Shown: in pieces, positions 61,053 to 64,000 of the stretch
How the letters are laid out: every line of letters starts with the position of its first letter
How positions within the stretch are numbered: the first letter of the stretch is position 1
Source of the DNA: Peribacillus folii
Lineage (GTDB): Bacteria; Bacillota; Bacilli; Bacillales; DSM-1321
DNA length: 64,000 nucleotides
Direction: 5' to 3'
Assembly: GCF_030271255.1 (NCBI RefSeq)
Contig: NZ_JASJOM010000013.1
Location: 39,398 to 103,397, forward strand
Position numbers and translations under genes: made by a program
The notes under the pieces: model-generated
What the model saw: the letters and a program-made list of their open reading frames with translations, nothing else
Told to the model about the DNA's origin: nothing
Database searches by the model: none

Positions 61053-61735
61053 TCGAGGTAAAACGAGTTTCCAAAAAATATGGCCGCAAAAAAATATTGG
61101 ATGGTGTTTCCTTTACCGCCAATAAAGGCGAAGTCACTTGTCTGATCGGAATAAATGGTGTCGGTAAAACGACAACGCTTAAGGCAATCATGGGCTTGAC
61201 GCCATATAAAGGAGAAATCCTGATCGATGGTCAAAAAATAAATAAGGACAGCTATGAAAAAATCACCTTCATTCCGGACGCTCCGACGATGCTTCCGCAA
61301 ATGACGGTCACACAGGCAATGGTGTTCATGAAGGATTTCTATCTTACATGGAATCAGGAAAGAGCCCATCAATTGCTGGAATTCTTCAAGCTGAAAGAGG
61401 AAAGCCGCATTTCGGAATTGTCCAAAGGCAATACAGCCAAGCTTAACCTGATGCTCGGACTGTCGCTTGACGTGGATTATGTCCTGATGGATGAGCCCTT
61501 TTCGGGAATCGATATATTCAGCCGCGAGCAGATCGCCAATGTTTTTGCGAGCCATCTCATCGAGGACAGGGGCGTCATCATCACGACCCATGAAATCGGT
61601 GATATCGAGCATTTGATCGACAAGGTCATTCTATTGGATAACGGGACAGTGCTTAAGGATTTCAATACGGAAGAAATGCGTGAAGAAGAAGGGAAATCGG
61701 TAGTCGATGTAATGAGAGAGGTGTATCAAGCATGA
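61049..61735 (+). CDS. ABC transporter ATP-binding protein, YtrB-like
   Basis: 228 residues. Walker A GINGVGKT (34-41), signature LSKGN (124-128), a degenerate LSGGQ found in YtrB-type ATPases, Walker B YVLMDEPFSGID, switch THEIGD. Couples with the permease encoded next, to which it overlaps by 4 bases. Confidence 0.92.
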   Translation: MIEVKRVSKKYGRKKILDGVSFTANKGEVTCLIGINGVGKTTTLKAIMGLTPYKGEILIDGQKINKDSYEKITFIPDAPTMLPQMTVTQAMVFMKDFYLTWNQERAHQLLEFFKLKEESRISELSKGNTAKLNLMLGLSLDVDYVLMDEPFSGIDIFSREQIANVFASHLIEDRGVIITTHEIGDIEHLIDKVILLDNGTVLKDFNTEEMREEEGKSVVDVMREVYQA

Positions 61736-62565
61736 TGCGTTATATGAAGCTAGTCAATTTTGAGATCAACCGTTTTAGTAAAATTTATCTTACTTTATTG
61801 CTGATCACCGTGCTTTCGCAATTTGCCGGGGTGCTGATCGTAACGAAGAGCCTTATTAATGATGCCAGAAAAACCATGCTGCAGGAAAAGCTATCGGAAG
61901 CCGCTTATCTTAGTGAATATGGCGGCATTGATTTCACCCATATTTCCCATACGCTTTGGTTTCTAGGCCCGATTGCGTTAAGTGCCGTTGCTCTTATTTT
62001 TTACATTTTTTTAATTTGGTATCGTGATTGGTTCGGCAAGAATACGTTCATTTATCGCCTCTTGATGCTACCGACATCCAGATTATCCATCTACCTATCC
62101 AAAGCTACGGCCATCTTCCTGATGGTATTGGGATTGGTCGCCTGGCAGATGATCCTTTTACCGCTGGAAATTGCGTTATTCAATTCAAGCGTGCCGGCAT
62201 CGTTGTTGGTTATGGAAAGGTCCATCTTCTCCATAGTGAAGGCAAATGAGGTATTGATGCTGATCATGCCGACCACCTTTATAGACTTCCTGTTTTCCTA
62301 TTGTATTGGCCTTATGGTCATGTCGGTGATATTCACGGCAATCATGTTTGAACGAAGCTTCCGCATGAAAGGCATTCTATTGGGTCTGGTGTATGTCGGT
62401 GTTGCGGCGTCGCTGTTTTTAACCCCTATTTTCATACATGAAACTGGAACCTTCCATTTCTATTCAAATGAATTATTCGGTCTTCTGCTCACATTGGGAA
62501 TCATCGTGACAGGGTTATCGATTTGGCTTGGTTCATGGTTATTGAAACATCGTGTTACCGTCTAA
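61732..62565 (+). CDS. ABC permease of the GntR operon
   Basis: 277 residues, about six membrane helices (roughly 20-40, 75-98, 118-142, 180-205, 220-238, 248-268). Between helices 2 and 3 the loop RLLMLPTSRLSIYLSK matches the coupling motif of ABC-2 permeases. Starts with ATGATG; either codon could be used. Substrate unknown. Confidence 0.82.
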   Translation: MMRYMKLVNFEINRFSKIYLTLLLITVLSQFAGVLIVTKSLINDARKTMLQEKLSEAAYLSEYGGIDFTHISHTLWFLGPIALSAVALIFYIFLIWYRDWFGKNTFIYRLLMLPTSRLSIYLSKATAIFLMVLGLVAWQMILLPLEIALFNSSVPASLLVMERSIFSIVKANEVLMLIMPTTFIDFLFSYCIGLMVMSVIFTAIMFERSFRMKGILLGLVYVGVAASLFLTPIFIHETGTFHFYSNELFGLLLTLGIIVTGLSIWLGSWLLKHRVTV

Positions 62566-62593
62566 AAACAATCAAAAAAGGAGAGTGAACAAG

Positions 62594-63814
62594 GTGAAAC
62601 GTTATATATGCAGCATCATCATATGCTTGGTTGTCCTCTTAAGCATCGGGACCTATTATGTGAAAGTAGCTTCCTCCGCTTCCGGCCTGCCAACGTATAC
62701 GATCAAGACAATTGAAGGCAGCGATAAAGAGCTTGATTCGGTTAGAGTACATGCAGCACTTGAAGTTGGCAACTTTTATGAACCACTGATGATTGATTCC
62801 AATCGAAATACAAATATCAGAGGCAGGTCATTTTGGTCTGATGAATTTGATTACCGAATTGAACGATTGGTAAGTGAACATCGTTCATTCATGCGCGGGA
62901 AGGACGTTATCGATTCCTTTTATGAGGATGCTGATTTCCTCGCTTACGCTTCGTTGAACAACGAGTATACGAAGAGTGGGAAAATGAATGCAGAGTTCGA
63001 CGTCGCTTTATTGGACAAAAAAGATGAAGATGAAACATCCTTCCGAATTGCCGTTCCCGATCAAGGGAGATTCATGAATACCGAAGTCTGGGATGTGCAG
63101 CTGATTCATTCGAAGCTGCAGGTATTGACGATGAATGACGTGGATTCAAACGATGATAAGCAAACGAAAGAGGTTCATTTGTATACAATCGATTTAGCCA
63201 AGAAAGAGGTTGTGAGTGACAGAACCCTAGTCTCTGAAACCTTTACGTACCCGGATCAAGTTGAATTTAATATTCCGGTGGATATATCACCTTCGCAGCC
63301 AAACAATATGATCTTATTTTCAATCATTAAAGGCGTAACTCATGAGGAAGGTGATTATGAGGAAAAGCCAAAGGATAGCAAGCTGCTCTCATATCAGTAT
63401 GATACGGAAAAGTTAACAACGATTAAGGGCGCCAAGAAAGAGTCGCTTAATCTGGACATCGCCAGATCTGGTTATACCGATGGGAAAAACCTATACGCAA
63501 TTGATGGCACATCCGGAAAGTATCACCTGAAGACATTTGACTTAAGCAGTGAAGCGTTAACGAATGACATGGAGCTGGACTTAGCTTTTAATAAAAGGGA
63601 TGAAAACTTCGTTGCCATTAAGAATGGGCGTGTGTACTTCCTAGTAGGGAACAGAAGGGAAAAGGAAACTTTAACAAACGATCCTGCCCAGCTGCTGATT
63701 GCCGATTTAAAGACTGGAAAGACTTTATATAAAGGGGAAACGGTCAGGCATGCAGCCGATAAAAAGAACGATCAAAAAATTGGGTTTTATATAAGTAATC
63801 TGGAAGTTAAATAA
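62594..63814 (+). CDS. Membrane-anchored or secreted protein of the GntR/ABC operon
   Basis: 406 residues. N-terminal helix (RYICSIIICLVVLLSIGTYY), then a large extracellular part rich in beta segments, possibly a propeller: repeated strand patterns such as LQVLTMNDVDSND, KNLYAIDGTSGKYHL and GRVYFLVGNRREKE. No family recognised. Start: GTG 62594, 10 bases after AAGGAGAG; an ATG at 62552 lies in the permease gene before that site. Last gene of the operon; a sensor or substrate-capture role is a guess. Confidence 0.7.
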   Translation: MKRYICSIIICLVVLLSIGTYYVKVASSASGLPTYTIKTIEGSDKELDSVRVHAALEVGNFYEPLMIDSNRNTNIRGRSFWSDEFDYRIERLVSEHRSFMRGKDVIDSFYEDADFLAYASLNNEYTKSGKMNAEFDVALLDKKDEDETSFRIAVPDQGRFMNTEVWDVQLIHSKLQVLTMNDVDSNDDKQTKEVHLYTIDLAKKEVVSDRTLVSETFTYPDQVEFNIPVDISPSQPNNMILFSIIKGVTHEEGDYEEKPKDSKLLSYQYDTEKLTTIKGAKKESLNLDIARSGYTDGKNLYAIDGTSGKYHLKTFDLSSEALTNDMELDLAFNKRDENFVAIKNGRVYFLVGNRREKETLTNDPAQLLIADLKTGKTLYKGETVRHAADKKNDQKIGFYISNLEVK

Positions 63815-63820
63815 AGAAGC

Positions 63821-63855
63821 GAAAGGTCCCCTCACTTGTGAAGGGACCTTTCAAT
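63821..63855 (+). terminator. Terminator of the GntR/ABC operon
   Basis: GAAAGGTCCC / GGGACCTTTC stem, followed by AATTT. Confidence 0.85.
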
Positions 63856-63922
63856 TTGGTTTCACGAGAAACTCGATCTGAAAGCAGGCAAAATTACTGT
63901 GTGCGCTCCCTGCGTATAAAAA

Positions 63923-63989
63923 GGGTTGGGAATGATTTCATTCCCAACCCCAGACTGTAGACAAACTCGATGAAAATCGAGTTTGTCTA
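63923..63989. repeat. Two further strong stem-loops at the right edge
   Basis: GGGTTGGGAATGA-TT-TCATTCCCAACCC (63923-63950), then TAGACAAACTCGAT-GAAA-ATCGAGTTTGTCTA (63958-63989) followed by T5. Both are perfect. They may be terminators of a convergent gene beyond the window or part of a dispersed hairpin element. Confidence 0.7.
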
Positions 63990-64000
63990 TTTTTATGGCT

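Overview
The window looks like a chromosomal segment of an aerobic, spore-forming Bacillaceae bacterium, probably near Peribacillus/Bacillus. The signs are AGGAGG-type ribosome binding sites, a T-box leader on leuS, the ytqB-ytqA-ytzC-leuS neighbourhood known from B. subtilis, a CotF-type coat protein, a SigV/RsiV pair, gltC-gltAB, and a yxe-type sulfur operon. No rRNA, tRNA, CRISPR array, prophage or intact insertion sequence was seen. Species assignment is inference.

Layout. 1-5274: tRNA modification genes (mnmM/ytqB, ytqA), a SMI1-type protein, ytzC, and leuS behind a T-box. 5518-8682: a large secreted subtilisin with tandem C-terminal Ig-like repeats. 8798-14214: a duplicated cassette of small secreted proteins followed by three membrane proteins, an ABC ATPase and an anchored accessory protein; a collapsed permease copy lies between the two secreted-protein genes. 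14272-23547: a lipoprotein, a coat protein, and gltC divergent from gltAB. 24768-30503: a minus-strand operon matching yxeK-snaB-yxeM-yxeN-yxeO-yxeQ, for uptake and breakdown of S-(2-succino)cysteine-like compounds, but without yxeP. 31355-39235: a MEDS protein, HxlR regulator/pirin pair, FusB-type EF-G-binding protein, yhfK, and the MoxR/VWA pair yojN-yojO. 39236-46836: a gene-poor stretch, yeeI, pdaC divergent from sigV-rsiV, and a peptide transporter. 47182-53977: an MFS transporter and divergent biotin operons (bioYDA and bioFB) with two BirA-type operators. 54041-55911: a molybdate regulator and modA. 56224-63814: assorted enzymes, two GrpB proteins, an ATPase, and a YtrA-like GntR/ABC operon.

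The most unusual feature is a family of intergenic repeat arrays at 14988-15676, 23610-24690 and 30555-31290, with a decayed trace at 46838-46925. Each full array is built of about 21-bp monomers headed by GCGAGTAAA, grouped into higher-order units by roughly 90-bp linkers that are recognisably related between loci. All four lie in the same orientation whatever the direction of neighbouring genes. They carry no plausible gene and fit no standard class I know.

Several regulatory circuits can be read from the DNA: near-identical ECF promoters in front of both sigV and pdaC; a GltC-type dyad between gltC and gltA; paired BirA operators; a double TATAAC-GTTATA dyad in front of modA; palindromes between the HxlR and pirin genes; and a possible attenuator in the yxeK leader. 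Gene names rest on recalled family sequences and gene order; no database search was run.
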